DNA of 64,000 nucleotides from Caprella mutica (GCA_947561585.1 CANNZV010001052.1:1-64000); one strand, 5' to 3'; shown: positions 44,659 to 57,671, numbered from the stretch's first letter. Made by a program: numbers and translations. The notes: generated by a model from the letters alone, not told the origin.

Positions 44659-46459
44659 TCTAAGTTTAATGTCTTTTGAATATCCTTTCCTCGGAACTAT
44701 CTATACTAATGATGCCATTCGTAAGAAAGTGTTCATAAAGTACAGAACATGTAGTCTGCTATCGGGGAAATTCCAAGCAAGCTATCTTATAGTAACAATA
44801 TACTCTACATTATCTAATCTCATTTGCTTAAACCAAGTACACTCAGGCATATGTTTTTTAAATCTCCATGCTATAAAAGGACATGTGTGTCCCCTTGCAA
44901 GTGCATGATGTATTTGGAGAGCTTTTTGAGATATTTTCCTTAAAACGACTGGTTAAAAACATGTGTACTCTTTCATTTATTAGAACACATGTATACACTT
45001 ATATTAGTTATGTACAATTGTAATTTTTTTTTAATTTATATATTTTACAAGAATATTATTTTTTTAACGTTAAAATTAATTCAAGGAATAACGGGTTAAC
45101 CATTCACTGCGATGTCATTTAGAAAAATAATTGTAAAACGTTAATTCAGACTGGAATTAGTATTCTTTTTCTATTTTAAAAATGTTCTATTAATGTGATA
45201 AAAATACAACTTTTTCCCAGCCGCATTTTACATTCATTATACGACACACCACACAACAAAGGGTTAATGAGAGAACTATACCTATAAATACAGCGCCAAT
45301 TTACCTAACTATTTAAAAGCAGAAAAACTTCTATAGTCAGTTTATTTTGTTTTACATTGTAACTCTTTAAGGATAAGATTTAAGCTCTAGCTTCATTTCC
45401 ACTCCAAGAGCATAAACTAACTAAATCAGATAAAAGTCTCCGTATCGCCAGTGGTAAAGTCCGCCCAATTAAAGTAAGCATCAGCACAATCTTACATAAC
45501 TAATTAGCCAGACTACCTTGTCAAGACCACAGCTATCGATTATTTTGATCGAGCATCCATGTTTATTGTAATATCACTAATGAATTATCATGTAGATACC
45601 GCTTATTTATTGCCCCTCTGAATACATTAGGCCTACACAGTAACAGCAGTTGATAGCTTTTGGTCGTCATGATGCTGTCCTTAAATTAAGATATTCACTT
45701 TGTATAGCAAACAGAGTATGGATATAACCCCCCCCCCCCTATCTCGCTCCCCCGCTTTCTCGCTTCAAAGAAACAACTGAGGCGTGTAAGCGAATCATAA
45801 GATCAAACTTGTACCCAAACTATTGCACTTTGAAGATCCCTTTGAACCTATCACCGATATTTTCACTAACCTAACCACTCTTTTCGGAATCTTTTATACC
45901 TATCTCAATTTATTCATTTCGCTACGTTAAACATTCACATAAATTATTGTATACACTAAATATTAATATTTCATCAATTTCATTTTTTTCAGAATTTCAT
46001 TATTTTCTTCATTTCTCTAAAGTACAATTGATTTCTATATATTAATATTTATTGTTATTATAATTCAAGAATATTCATTTAAATTTTATTTTCCATTAAA
46101 GTTATTCATATTGAATGAACTGTCATTATTTTCATCACAATCTCCACCCTCCCAACTGTGACTCATCACTACACTCACCATTTTCATCACTACTCATAAT
46201 TTTCATTTTTCGATATCTTCAATAAATACTGCGTTTTATATATATTTTTTGCGTGCTTTTTGTGGAAGTACTCACGAGTATTTATGAGTGAATCCATCGA
46301 AGCATGAAAGACAGCATGTCAGAAGCGATGCACGAACTGATAGGGCCTCTAATTAAGATTTTACCTATGTCCTACCTACCTCAAAATGAAAAGTCATAAC
46401 CTACAGCATACCTAAAGTATACCTACATCCGTGTGTAGGCGTTAAAGACAATAAAATAC

Positions 46460-46985
46460 TATAAAGACAATCCAAACCTATAACAACAATCCAAACCTAT
46501 AACAACAATCCAAACCTATAACAACAATCCAAACCTATAACAACAATCCAAACCTATAACAACAATCCAAACCTATAACAACAATCCAAACCTATAACAA
46601 CAATCCAAACCTATAACAACAATCCAAACCTATAACAACAATCCAAACCTATTACAACAATCCAAACCTATAACAACAATCCAAACCTATAACAACAATC
46701 CAAACCTATAACAACAATCCAAACCTATAACAACAATCCAAACCTATAACAACAATCCAAACCTATAACAACAATCCAAACCTATAACAACAATCCAAAC
46801 CTATAACAACAATCCAAACCTATAACAACAATCCAAACCTATAACAACAATCCAAACCTATAACAACAATCCAAACCTATAACAACAATCCAAACCTATA
46901 ACAACAATCCAGACCTATAACAACAATCCAAACCTATAACAACAATCTAAACCTATAACAACAATCCAAACCTATAACAACAATC
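46460..46985. repeat. 19-bp tandem array (CAATCCAAACCTATAACAA)
   Basis: About 27 almost identical units. Three further degenerate units (CAATCCAATGCTATAAAGG, CAATCCAACCCTTTAAAGG) follow to 47050. Confidence 0.96.
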
Positions 46986-47064
46986 CAATGCTATAAAGGC
47001 TATCCAACCCTTTAAAGGCAATCCAACCCTTTAAAGGCAATCCAATGCTATAAATTACAAGAGG

Positions 47065-47230
47065 GGATATGTGACGGATAGCAGCTTATCTTCCTTATCT
47101 CTTTTTATCAGCTGTTAGTCGCTACACTTGTCTCATCGTCACTTACAACACTTTTGACAGCAATTAGCACCTCCGCAGATTCCACAGAAAACCTGATTTC
47201 AGCCCAAAAATGTGCACCGTCGTGTGTGGT
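47065..47230. promoter_or_regulatory. Candidate regulatory patch with clustered GATA sites
   Basis: Within 47075-47115 the sequence GATAGCAGCTTATCTTCC plus TTATCTCTTTTTATCAGCTG contains four GATA-type sites and a CAGCTG E-box. The surrounding 160 bp is less AT-rich and not repetitive. Its location inside the Vg intron fits an enhancer, but this is inference from motifs only. Confidence 0.35.
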
Positions 47231-48195
47231 ACTTAGAGCGCTTAATTGTTTACTTTACTTGCGAAAATGAATGGTAAATAAAATCTATAAATAAATTGCG
47301 CTACATTTTATTTCAATATATCATTTGAATAAGTGAGTAGGTTTAGACGATTTTTATTTTACATATCAACTACATGAAGGTTAATATTTTAGTATGCAAA
47401 TGAATATAGTAGTTCCAGCTTATTTTCTTCTTTAATTATTACCTCATCAAAAGTAAGCATCGTTAATTCTATATATAATATATACACCATCCATGTGATG
47501 CGACACTAGTTAAGGAAATGTTAGCATAATTGTACACGGGATAGTCTTGCTAATAAATTACTACCAGTCATCTTCAGTTCACTGAAAAGTCTTTAGCATA
47601 GTAATTATGGTAACTAATACCATGGTAATGATGAATACCAAATAAGGAAACTATTACTCTAGTAACCTGCTAATACCTATGGGTATAACATAGGTGTATA
47701 ATATATCTTATTATGTAGTTGCATAAATAAATTGCATAAATAAACCTCCACCACTATTTTTTAAATAATATTGAAGTATTTAAAATGATACGACAGTAGC
47801 TAGCATTTAATTTACCTCTATGACTACAATAGAGTTTATCCTTTAGATTATTTGTAAGTTGAGTTAGTGTACAGTATATAAAAGGAGGCTTTTCACTAAT
47901 CTCCCGCTTGGATTCACGCTCTGTTGAGTTTATTTGAGAATAACTAAGTCTAACCCATTCCTTCCTTTATTGCACATTTATCAGTGCTAAATCTACAGCT
48001 CTACTGGCACACCAGGCAGTGCAGGGTGGGCATTAATAGCTACTATTTAAACAGGTTTAATTATGTTGATAATTTATAGTCAAACCGATTCATTTCTTAT
48101 ACCCACAGACGTCTAATTATTTTATCTGGCATACATAGTCTTCATTTAGTCCTCTAAATATTACTAAATAATAAATCTGTGGAAAAAATGTAAGG

Positions 48196-48290
48196 TAGGG
48201 TAAGTTACGAATTATCGGTCGGTTTCACATCATCGGTCATGAAAAAATGATATAATAATAATTATTTAATTTTTATTGTAATTGGTGATG
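48196..48290. mobile_element. Half MITE, GGGTAAGTT family (copy 4), truncated by satellite
   Basis: TAGGGTAAGTTACGAATTAT, CGGTCGGTTTCACATC and AATAATAATTATTTAATTTT match one arm of the family up to its centre, where the 32-bp minisatellite begins abruptly. Confidence 0.85.
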
Positions 48291-48294
48291 ATGT

Positions 48295-49629
48295 ACTATC
48301 AGTACATAGTGATGATGTACTATCAGAGAAAAGAGTCACTGTGATGATGTACTATCAGAGAAAAGAGTCACTGTGATGATGTACTATCAGAGAAAAGAGT
48401 CACTATGATGATGTACTATCAGAGAAAAGAGTCACTGTGATGATGTACTATCAGAGAAAAGAGTCACTGTGATGATGTACTATCAGAAAAAAGAGTCACT
48501 ATGATGATGTACTATCAGAGAAAAGAGTCACTGTGATGATGTACTATCAGAAAAAAGAGTCACTGTGATGATGTACTATTAGAGAAAAGAGTCACTGTGA
48601 AGATGTACTATCAGAGAAAAGAGTCACTATGATGATGTACTATCAGAGAAAAGAGTCACTGTGATGATGTACTATCAGAGAAAAGAGTCACTGTGATGAT
48701 GTACTATCAGAAAAAAGAGTCACTGTGATGATGTACTATCAGAGAAAAGAGTCACTGTGATGATGTACTATCAGAGAAAAGAGTCACTGTGAAGATGTAC
48801 TATCAGAGAAAAGAGTCACTGTGATGATGTACTATCAGAGAAAAGAGTCACTGTGATGATGTACTATCAGAGAAAAGAGTCACTGTGATGATGTACTATC
48901 AGAAAAAAGAGTCACTGTGATGATGTTCTATCAGAGAAAAGAGTCACTGTGATGATGTACTATCAGAGAAAAGAGTCACTGTGATGATGTACTATCAGAG
49001 AAAAGAGTCACTGTGATGATGTACTATCAGAAAAAAGAGTCACTGTGATGATGAACTATCAGAGAAAAGAGTCACTGTGATGATGTACTATCAGAGAAAA
49101 GAGTCACTGTGATGATGTACTATCAGAGAAAAGAGTCACTGTGATGATGTACTATCAGAGAAAAGAGTCACTGTGATGATGTACTATCAGAAAAAAGAGT
49201 CACTGTGATGATGTACTATCAGAGAAAAGAGTCACTGTGATGATGTACTATCAGAGAAAAGAGTCACTGTGATGATGTACTATCAGAGACAAGTGTCACT
49301 GTGATGATGTACTATTAGAGAAAAGAGTCACTGTGATGATGTACTATCAGGGAAAAGAGTCACTGTGATGATGTACTATCAGAGGAAAGAGTCACTGTGA
49401 TGATGTACTGTCAGAGAAAAGAGTCACTGTGATGATGTACTATCAGAGAAAAGAGTCACTGTGATGATGTACTATCAGAGAAAAGAGTCACTGTGATGAT
49501 GTACTATCAGAGAAAAGAGTCACTATGATGATGCACTATCAGAGAAAAGAGTCACTGTGATGATGTACTATCAGAGAAAAGAGTCACTGTGGTGATGTAC
49601 TATCAGAGAAAAGAGTCACTGTGGTGATG
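48295..49629. repeat. 32-bp minisatellite, large array (about 42 units)
   Basis: The same unit as at 27643-28269 (GTCACTGTGATGATGTAC plus TATCAGAGAAAAGA). Units with AGAAAAAAGAG recur every few copies, suggesting multi-unit amplification. Confidence 0.97.
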
Positions 49630-49800
49630 CTAATTTCATTTCACAGTTTCTAATTTCCTATTACTTTCAAATCTCACAACTTTGTAGTCCTGTTCCCAGA
49701 CCATTTTTTAAAATATCTACATCATTACAAGTAGTAAAGTTTCTTTTCTGAAATGTGTAACTGGTGAAGAGTATTAAATAATTTCTCTTATAAGTTTTAA
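49630..49800. mobile_element. Flank shared with the Tc1 relic
   Basis: TAAAGTTTCTTTTCTGAAATGTG (49736-49758) also occurs at 28432-28454 downstream of the other copy of the minisatellite, with related CATTTTTT and AATATCT words before it. This indicates that satellite plus flank came from the same element at both loci. Confidence 0.65.
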
Positions 49801-49927
49801 CTTTACAATTTAGTGTGTTTTATTTATCATGTATATAAGTTTTTTTGTTATTTCAACATGTTATATCACTGTATGGTGTACCAGCACTAGCTAATAGACC
49901 TCTAGTTGGCTATTTCTCTCCCGTGAG

Positions 49928-50091
49928 ATGGAGCCCTTAAAGCTGTCCTTCCCTTACCAGGGGGGCACACCTCCCCAAAATGGAGGGGAGATCAATAATG
50001 TAACAGAGGGGAGAGAACTAAATGAACTCCTGGGGTTAGTGGAGAGAGAGGGGTGGCATGCAGTAGCTATTCGACAGACACGAGCAAAAGT
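49928..50091 (+). other. Orphan open frame with a possible splice donor
   Basis: The frame encodes MEPLKLSFPYQGGTPPQNGG followed by a Glu-rich stretch (ELNELLGLVEREGWHA) and ends QTRAK before GTAAGC. Codon use looks more protein-like than its surroundings and TTTCTCTCCCGTGAG could be an acceptor. However, its phase does not fit the phase-1 donor of Vg exon 3: joined there it hits a stop after about 23 codons. The protein is not recognised. It may be a relic of a repeat or an exon of another transcript. Confidence 0.2.
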
Positions 50092-50560
50092 AAGCCTAAG
50101 TTACGAATTATCGGTTGGTTTCACATCTTCGGTCATAAAAGAAAAACGATATGATAATAATTATTTTTATCTTTATTTGGTTTCCATGATACCTGCAGGC
50201 ATAATAAATAAATAGAGAAGTATACAAAGTAAAATATTGGAACATCTGAAAATAATATGAGTGACGTCACACAAAATATTTCCATTTTTTTTAAATAAGA
50301 AATGTGCTTTTATTCAGTAAAATGTGCCTTTTCATGGAAATTAACTTACATAAAAAAATTTTATCCTATTTTACACTTTATTCACTTCTTATTTTTACCT
50401 AATAATATTTTTTATATTTGAGTGTACTCTATGCGACGCCGCCATTTGTTTACATCGTTTCTGAAGAATGGATCAAGTTCACCGTCAATGAATTCGAAAC
50501 TTAGCCTACTTCTCTATTTATTTATTATGCCTGCAGAAATCATGATTATAAAATAAAACA
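50092..50560. mobile_element. MITE, GGGTAAGTT family (copy 5) split by a nested palindromic-ended element
   Basis: The left arm (50097-50193) has TAAGTTACGAATTATCGG and AATAATAATTATT. At its centre (50194) a different element begins, with perfect inverted ends TGCAGGCATAATAAATAA and ATAGAGAAGTA, complementary to TACTTCTCTATTTATTTATT and ATGCCTGCA at 50506-50534. The nested element is about 341 bp and contains a GTGACGTCAC palindrome. The MITE right arm is poorly preserved. Confidence 0.7.
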
Positions 50561-51103
50561 AAAATATAGAAAAAATATATATATATATAAAATAAAATAG
50601 CTAAAATAAATAAATGCTCATACTTTTTAATAATAATAAAAACCTATTGTTATTTTCATCAGGTATATACAATTATACATGCAGTACATTTAAATAACTA
50701 TACACTGTGCCCCGAAATGACAATAAGAGTGATTAATAAGAGTAATTCATACAATAAGTAATTGTATTCATACAATAAGTAATACAATAAAAGTAATTCA
50801 TAAATAATTTGGAATACTTTATTAATTTGTTTCACAATACATATTTACATAGAATTAAATGCTTCCTTGTGCCTCAATATAATATTAATCTTTATTCATT
50901 TACTGTATTGAATATAATGCAAAATATATAACATTGCGACTATGACTAACAACATTACGTAATTATAGTTAAGATCAATATAGTCATTTATATAGTTTGT
51001 CTTACTATAAAGATGAGTTATAGTTAAAGTGACCAGATAATTATTATTTATATATATACTTTATCATTTATATAGAATTATGTATGCACATGTCTATACC
51101 AGA

Positions 51104-51815
51104 GGTAAAGTTATGGTGGGGCCATAAAAGATTGAGAGGGGATTAATCTCCCAAACCCCCACNNNNNNNNNNNNNNNNNNNNNNNNNNNNNNNNNNNNNN
51201 NNNNNNNNNNNNNNNNNCCTCTTAATCTCCCATACCCCCACCATACATTTCCCCTCTTAATCTCCCATACCCCCACAATGCCTTACCCCTCTTAATCTCC
51301 CATAGCCCCACCATACCTTTCCCCTCTTAATCCCCCATGCCCCCACCATACATTTCCCCTCTTAATCTCCCATACCCCCACCATACATTTCCCCTCTTAA
51401 TCTCCCATACCCCCACCATACATTTCCCCTCTTAATCTCCCATACCCCCACAATACCTTACCCCTCTTAATCTCCCATACCCCCACCATACATTTCCCCT
51501 CTTAATCTCCCATATCCCCACCATACATTTCCCCTCTTAATCCCCCATACCCCCACCATACCTTTCCCCTCTCAATCTCCCATACCCCCACCATACATTT
51601 CCCCTCTTAATCTCCCATACCCCCACAATACCTTACCCCTCTTAATCTCCCATACCCCCACCATACATTTCCCCTCTTAATCTCCCATATCCCCACCATA
51701 CATTTCCCCTCTTAATCTCTCATATCCCCACCATACATTTCCCCTCTTAATCCCCCATGCCCCCACCATACATTTCCCCTCTTAATCTCCCATGCTCCCA
51801 CCATAGCTTTCCCAC
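51104..51815. repeat. 35-bp tandem array (CCATACATTTCCCCTCTTAA type) with assembly gap
   Basis: About 20 units of CCATACATTTCCCC plus TCTTAATCTCCCATACCCCCA. The unit is homologous to the 34-bp monomers at 38.3 kb. A gap of 55 N (51163-51217) lies in the first units, so the array length is not certain. The leading edge on the reverse strand reads CTTTTATGGCCCCACCATAAC. Confidence 0.95.
51163..51217. other. Assembly gap (55 N)
   Basis: A run of N inside the 35-bp array. The true length is unknown. Confidence 0.99.
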
Positions 51816-51907
51816 TGGGTAGGCACATACGCTACTGGTTAGAGAGGTCAAAGGTCACATTTACGCCGCTGTCGTAACTTTGCGTTAAATTAGTTATGGA
51901 TATTCAT

Positions 51908-51940
51908 TAGCAGCGTAATGACGTCATTATGACGTCATTA
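51908..51940. promoter_or_regulatory. Paired CRE-like palindromes
   Basis: Two TGACGTCA octamers lie 4 bases apart (TGACGTCATTATGACGTCA). TGACGTCA is the full CREB/ATF consensus. Function in this locus is unknown. Confidence 0.4.
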
Positions 51941-53599
51941 CTACCTATTAATGGGTCACAGATGATGTGGCCTGTACTGAGACATTATTTAATGCATTGG
52001 TGAAAAGGTTAATAATTGAGAAATATTTTTAAACTTACATGCTACTGATTAACATATTTGTTGTGTTATTTATTATTTTAAGAATTTAAGTTACGCATAA
52101 TATTGTCAATATGCTTATATATGATATAATTATGTTAATACTTTATTTATGAAAGGGTATAGTTTATGGTCTATATAAATAAATGAAATATATGAATTGG
52201 TAAATAATGTTTTTGAACATTTCTCCCATAAAGAATGTCAAAAGAATACCCGCAACAAAATTTCAATTTGTATACATCAACAAACATTAAAGGTGCTTTT
52301 TCTTTTTAGTATCATTTTGTTTGTTGAACTCTTCTCCATTACCTGTTAAATTTTGATAATATTTATTCATTTTTGTGAATGTTATAACGATTTTATTGGT
52401 AGGTGGTGAAAATGGCTTTGCGCGAATGGTCAGAAAACGGCACCGAAATGAAATTGAAAATTTCGTAATAGCGTCATTAGACAACAACAGTCAATAATGG
52501 GGAAAATTTGATTATTTTATTTATTGAAAACCATATTTATACATGGTATATGAAAATTAAGAAAGAATAACTGCAGATATACCATAAGGTATACATTTGG
52601 AATAAAATTAGTTTAAATAATTTATTGATAATGTAACTAAGCCTATCGGAGACATCTATGCCAAATAGGAAGTTATCCAGAACAGTTTAACAGGTCTGTA
52701 GTCAGACACTCACCGTACTTGGAAAGTGCTGTTGGATTAGGTAGTAATAGGTCAATCAAAAATATCTATAATATTGGCTCATGAACTGTGTTTACACCAC
52801 TTTTCGAGTACTGCAACGTTCCTGTTTTAGATTTGTAATAGCTGGTAGAACAACCCAGATTGATCGGTGCTTCTATCATGCACTAAGGATTTAATCCTGG
52901 GCTATTCCCTAAATATCCCAGGAATAAATGGTTCTTGCCTGAAAGCTGTTGATAGTGTGCCGTTCTCTTAGAGAGATCTAAAGACATAGTCTCAATATTC
53001 AAACTGATTATTCTGCACGAGATACTCCCAATTGATTCTCGAATTACATCGCGACCATTCAAGCGGAACAAACAAACATGGGTTATCGGCCTGCTGATAA
53101 TAACCATCAGGCTTTTATACAAAATAGAATCCCCGAGTAGAATCAGTGTCTTTATTTGACATGTAGTGTGCTCACTGAGATAATATATAGGAACTGTCGC
53201 TCCTTTTCGTGTCGGTCGTGACAGGCTGCGCCGACGGTCCGAGCACCTGTTCTACAGAATCTACGGTAAAACTTCAATATCACAGATATATTAATGTAAT
53301 AGATTCAGTACTAAAATAGGGTATGTATTAAAATTCTTCTTTACTGCAATTCCATTTAGTTGCTATTTTACTAAGACAGACCGGGCTAGCCGTGTGTCGT
53401 TCAGGTGCGCTGTGTAAGCCTGACAATCCCCGATAAGAAATAATGAATGAGACACGATGCGACTTCCAGCAAGGTAGCGTCAACACGAGAACATCACTTA
53501 CCACTGTCAAAGTACGCCTCTCCACAAACTCCTCTAATTGAAATCCGCAACAAAAGAAAACCACCTCCACAAAATCATCAGCTTTCACATCTAAATTGC

Positions 53600-53775
53600 T
53601 AATCCATGCTGCAGAGTATTTGTGTTGCCAGAAGACAGAGGATCTCAGAGAGAGAGATGGCAGGGTTCTTGCATCTGATTGATCCCACAGGTCAGCTAAT
53701 TATTTAATTAGCTTTTTCGGTTAGCTCTTACTTATCTGATCTGTTGAACTTTATCCATCTTAGATGAGCTCTAAC
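53600..53775. promoter_or_regulatory. Candidate regulatory patch with homeodomain palindrome
   Basis: AGCTAATTA at 53694-53702 and TAATTAGCT at 53705-53713 form a palindrome with two bases between, as expected for paired homeodomain sites. TTATCTGATCTG and GATCCCACAGGTCAGC lie nearby. The patch is non-repetitive and less AT-rich. This is inference only. Confidence 0.3.
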
Positions 53776-54095
53776 TAACACTTTCATTTAATACAAATCT
53801 ATACTTTTTTATTTCATTCTGAACCTTTTCGTTCTATATATAATGTTACACGTTACTATTTTATACCTATAATATTAATGACTGTTTAGACTTTAATATA
53901 TTAAAAGCATTAACTATTATCACACCCCCAGATAATGACTATTACCACTGCCTGATAGTTTTCATTACTATTGGCTGGCTCGGCCAAAGCGATGACTATT
54001 GTCTAACTTTGCTCATCACGATTCCTTAATTTATGTACTGATGTTATCATTTGAAACTTACATGTGATTGAGAGAAGTTTGCTGGAAACGATTGA

Positions 54096-55146
54096 TTCTA
54101 CCTACAGTCACTGTGATTCTACCTACAGTCACTGTGTTTCTACCTACAGTCACTGTGATTCTACCTACAGTCACTGTGATTCTACCTACAGTCACTGTGA
54201 TTCTACCTACAGTCACTGTGATTCTACCTACAGTCACTGTGATTCTACTTACAGTCACTGTGATTCAACCTACAGTCACTGTGATTCTACCTACAGTCAC
54301 TGTGATTTTGCAGTCACTGTGATTCTACAGTCACTGTGATTCTACAGTCACTGTGATTCTACAGTCACTGTGATTCTACAGTCACTGTGATTCTACAGTC
54401 ACTGTGATTCTACAGTCACTGTGATTCTACAGTCACTGTGATTCTACAGTCACTGTGATTCTACAGTCACTGTGATTCTACAGTCACTGTGATTCTACAG
54501 TCACTGTGATTCTACAGTCACTGTGATTCTACAGTCACTGTGATTCTACAGTCACTGTGATTCTACAGTCACTGTGATTCTACAGTCACTGTGATTCTAC
54601 AGTCACTGTGATTCTACAGTCACTGTGATTCTACAGTCACTGTGATTCTACAGTCACTGTGATTCTACCTACAGTCACTGTGATTCTACAGTCACTGTGA
54701 TTCTACCTACAGTCACTGTGATTCTACAGTCACTGTGATTCTACAGTCACTGTGATTCTACAGTCACTGTGATTCTACAGTCACTGTGATTCTACAGTCA
54801 CTGTGATTCTACCTACAGTCACTGTGATTCTACAGTCACTGTGATTCTACAGTCACTGTGATTCTACCTACAGTCACTGTGATTCTACAGTCACTGTGAT
54901 TTTACCTACAGTCACTGTGATTCTACCTACAGTCACTGTGATTCTACAGTCACTGTGACTATACAGTCACTGTTAATATACAGTCACTGTTAATATACAG
55001 TCACTGTTAATATACAGTCACTGTTAATATACAGTCACTGTTAATATACAGTCACTGTTAATATACAGTCACTGTTAATATACAGTCACTGTTAATATAC
55101 AGTCACTGTTAATATACAGTCACTGTTAATATACAGTCACTGTTAA
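54096..55146. repeat. 17/21-bp tandem array (ACAGTCACTGTGATTCT)
   Basis: Three zones are seen: 21-bp units with an extra ACCT (54096-54305), 17-bp units (54306-54960, with scattered 21-bp ones), and 17-bp units ending TTAATAT (54961-55146). Each unit holds the near-palindrome ACAGTCACTGT. Open frames of 66-91 codons at 54058-54339 come from the 21-bp zone (21 is a multiple of three). Confidence 0.96.
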
Positions 55147-55359
55147 TACCATGTTACTCAATCAATAAAATTAATATTCTTATTATTACATTATAATAAC
55201 TGTTATTTTATATCAAATTCGATTCACCAATTTAATTCTCTCAATTTAATAATAATTAATATGATTTTAGTATGCTTAAAATTTTAATTATACCTTAATT
55301 ACTATCTATATTATATTTAATTATGTTTTTTTCTGAAGTTCTTGTTCTTTTTAATTAGA

Positions 55360-55640
55360 ATAAAGAAGACTGAAAGAAGTCTTCTGAAACATAGTGAAGA
55401 AGACTGAAAGAAGTCTTCCAAAATATAGTAAAGATGACTGAAAGAAGTCTTCTGAAACATAGTAAAGAAGACTGAAAGAAGTCTTCTGAAACATAGCAAA
55501 GAAGACTGAAAGAAGTCTTCTGAAACATAGTAAAGAAGACTGAAAGAAGTCTTCTGAAACATAGCAAAGAAGACTGAAAGAAGTCTTCTGAAACATAGTA
55601 AAGAAGACTAAAAGAAGTCTTCTGAAATAGAATAAAGAAG
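55360..55640. repeat. 34-bp tandem array of hairpin units
   Basis: About eight units of AAAGAAGACTGAAAGAAGTC plus TTCTGAAACATAGT. Each unit contains the self-complementary GAAGACTgaaagAAGTCTTC. Minus-strand frames of 81-100 codons are products of the repeat. Confidence 0.93.
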
Positions 55641-55788
55641 GCTAGAATAGAATACATATTCTACAGAATCTCTCCCCGCAAGTTTTTCAATAATAACCGA
55701 CCTTCAAACACTCCTATTCTTATAACTAAAACATTCTTCGCTAGATTAAAACAACAAGAAATATAACTGATAAACTTTTACGTAACCC

Positions 55789-55971
55789 TTGTCAAATAAA
55801 GTAAGAAAGCGTGACTTAAATCAAGTTAAAAGAAAGTTTAAATCAATTATACCTGCTCAAAAATCATCTGGACTCCCAATTAAAAATCAATTTCTGAGTG
55901 GAAAAGAACAGACGAATTCAATTAAAATGATAACCAGTGAGTGTGAGTTGCCAAGTCGTGTTTTGCGTTAA
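55789..55971 (+). other. Unrecognised 60-codon open frame
   Basis: A basic, Lys- and Ser-rich frame (KVRKRDLNQVKRKFKS) after the 34-bp array. No domain is recognised; a chance frame is likely. Confidence 0.12.
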
Positions 55972-56654
55972 TTTATGCATAGTTTGTTAGGCTGCTGAAG
56001 TAGCCGGTAGAGGGCGGAGGGAGGTGCTTATCTCCTGCAATCACATTAGAAGAAGAGCCAGCGCACGAAAAATACTAACTTTATTGCCCCCAAAATAGCG
56101 CAAAAACTGAGGAGAATATTGTGCGTGTCATAAACTCTTTAGTTTTGTACTAGCTTTTGCTAAGGTAACATTTAGAAAACTGTTACTGAAAGGAAATAAA
56201 GTTATTGTATTTTCTGTTTATTAGGATATGTGGATTATATTTATATCCAATTATTAAGCATTATTTTCCATGTGTGATTGTGATATCAATGAATTATAGC
56301 AATGTAATAATCCAAACTTTTATCATTTTATTGTGAATTATTTTTATTATATTTTAAATTATTTTATTTATACATTGAATCATTTTAATCATATTTTGAA
56401 TTATTTTGTTACTATTTATTGTATTTGATTTCATTTCATTAGAAGATATTTTATTTTACTAGAAATTATTTTATTTTATTTGAAATTTATTAGAGATTAC
56501 TTTATTTTTATTTAATTATTATTTTTCCAACATTATTTCGGTGTGGACTATTTCCATCAAAAATATAATTCTCCCTATATTTCAAATCATCACCTTTAGC
56601 TTCCCATTATAGAGTACATTATAAAGCTGTCGAATCCTGCATTGACTCACCACT

Positions 56655-56800
56655 GGTAAGGGGGGGGAAGGGGGCGTGCGTGACCCCTGACCCCCCTCAC
56701 TACCGAATAGGGGGGTGGGGGGGTAGTCGTGCGTCACGAGCCACTGCACACGAGGGAGGGGGGGATGTTGAAAGAAGCCCCCCCCCCCCCATTATTATTT
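56655..56800. other. G-rich and C-rich tract with weak hairpin and quadruplex potential
   Basis: GGGGGGGGAAGGGGGCGTGC, then GACCCCCCTCAC, then GGGGGGTGGGGGGG, and a 14-C run at about 56776-56789. CGTGCGTGACCCC and GTCGTGCGTCACGAG form partly mirrored words. A 28-base MITE-end fragment (AGGGTAAGTTACGAATTATC) follows at 56873. Confidence 0.6.
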
Positions 56801-57671
56801 TCCGAGGTTTATATTGTTTAATGATAATATAGAGATATCATAGCATGTGATACTTTTGAGGTAGATTTTTCAGGGTAAGTTACGAATTATCTGTTGCAGT
56901 AATTTAAAACATTTGGCTATTTTTATAATCATTGTATAATTATATAGCTTTAATGTACATATCATGTAAATGTAGTTATATACATGTGTGATAGTGCATT
57001 GCTAGTAACTACACATACACACATGTGTAGTGTGTGATATAGGGAATTACTATTAAATGATCATATATATTATAGAATTATGATTTCATTTATTTTCATT
57101 GTCATAATTTCCCTTGCATTATTATAGACTTTTTCTTCATCAAAAACCTTCAAAATCGTGAACTTTTCATTGATTTTTCCCCGGTTTGAAAATTAAAATA
57201 TTTTATTGAATAATAATTCTTTGCAGCTAGATTAAAATTAATAGAAAACATTTTCAAGTAAAGAATATATTAGTTAAGCCTGCATAAAAAAAGTCTAAAT
57301 AAATTAAGAATTTTAACAGGTGCATTATACTTACTATTATTTGTAAACTATATATTTATAAAATACAAATATAATTATATTCAGTATAAGTTATCTTTTT
57401 AAATTGTTATCTTATTTTCATTAAATTTACAATGGCCTTGTCTAAAATAATCAAAATGTTTAAACATTTTTACCCACATGTAGTTTGAATCTAACCTCTT
57501 TTTACCCACAGGAAGATATCACGATTGTTGGTTAATTGAATATATCACAATTAAATATATTTTAAACAGATGCAGTATATCTTCCATTTATTAGTTATAG
57601 AAGCCTGTAAGTACTTGTCTAACGATTATTTGCTTTATATTTAATTATTATTCAATATTTTAAACAGAAAA

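Noticed and set aside
49928..50091. Fourth coding exon of the Vg gene
   Set aside because: Its open frame does not match the phase-1 donor of exon 3, and the frame that does match stops after about 23 codons. It lacks the expected family motif.
54058..54339. Open frames of 66-91 codons in the ACAGTCACTGTG array
   Set aside because: The 21-bp units keep all frames open; they close where the unit becomes 17 bp.
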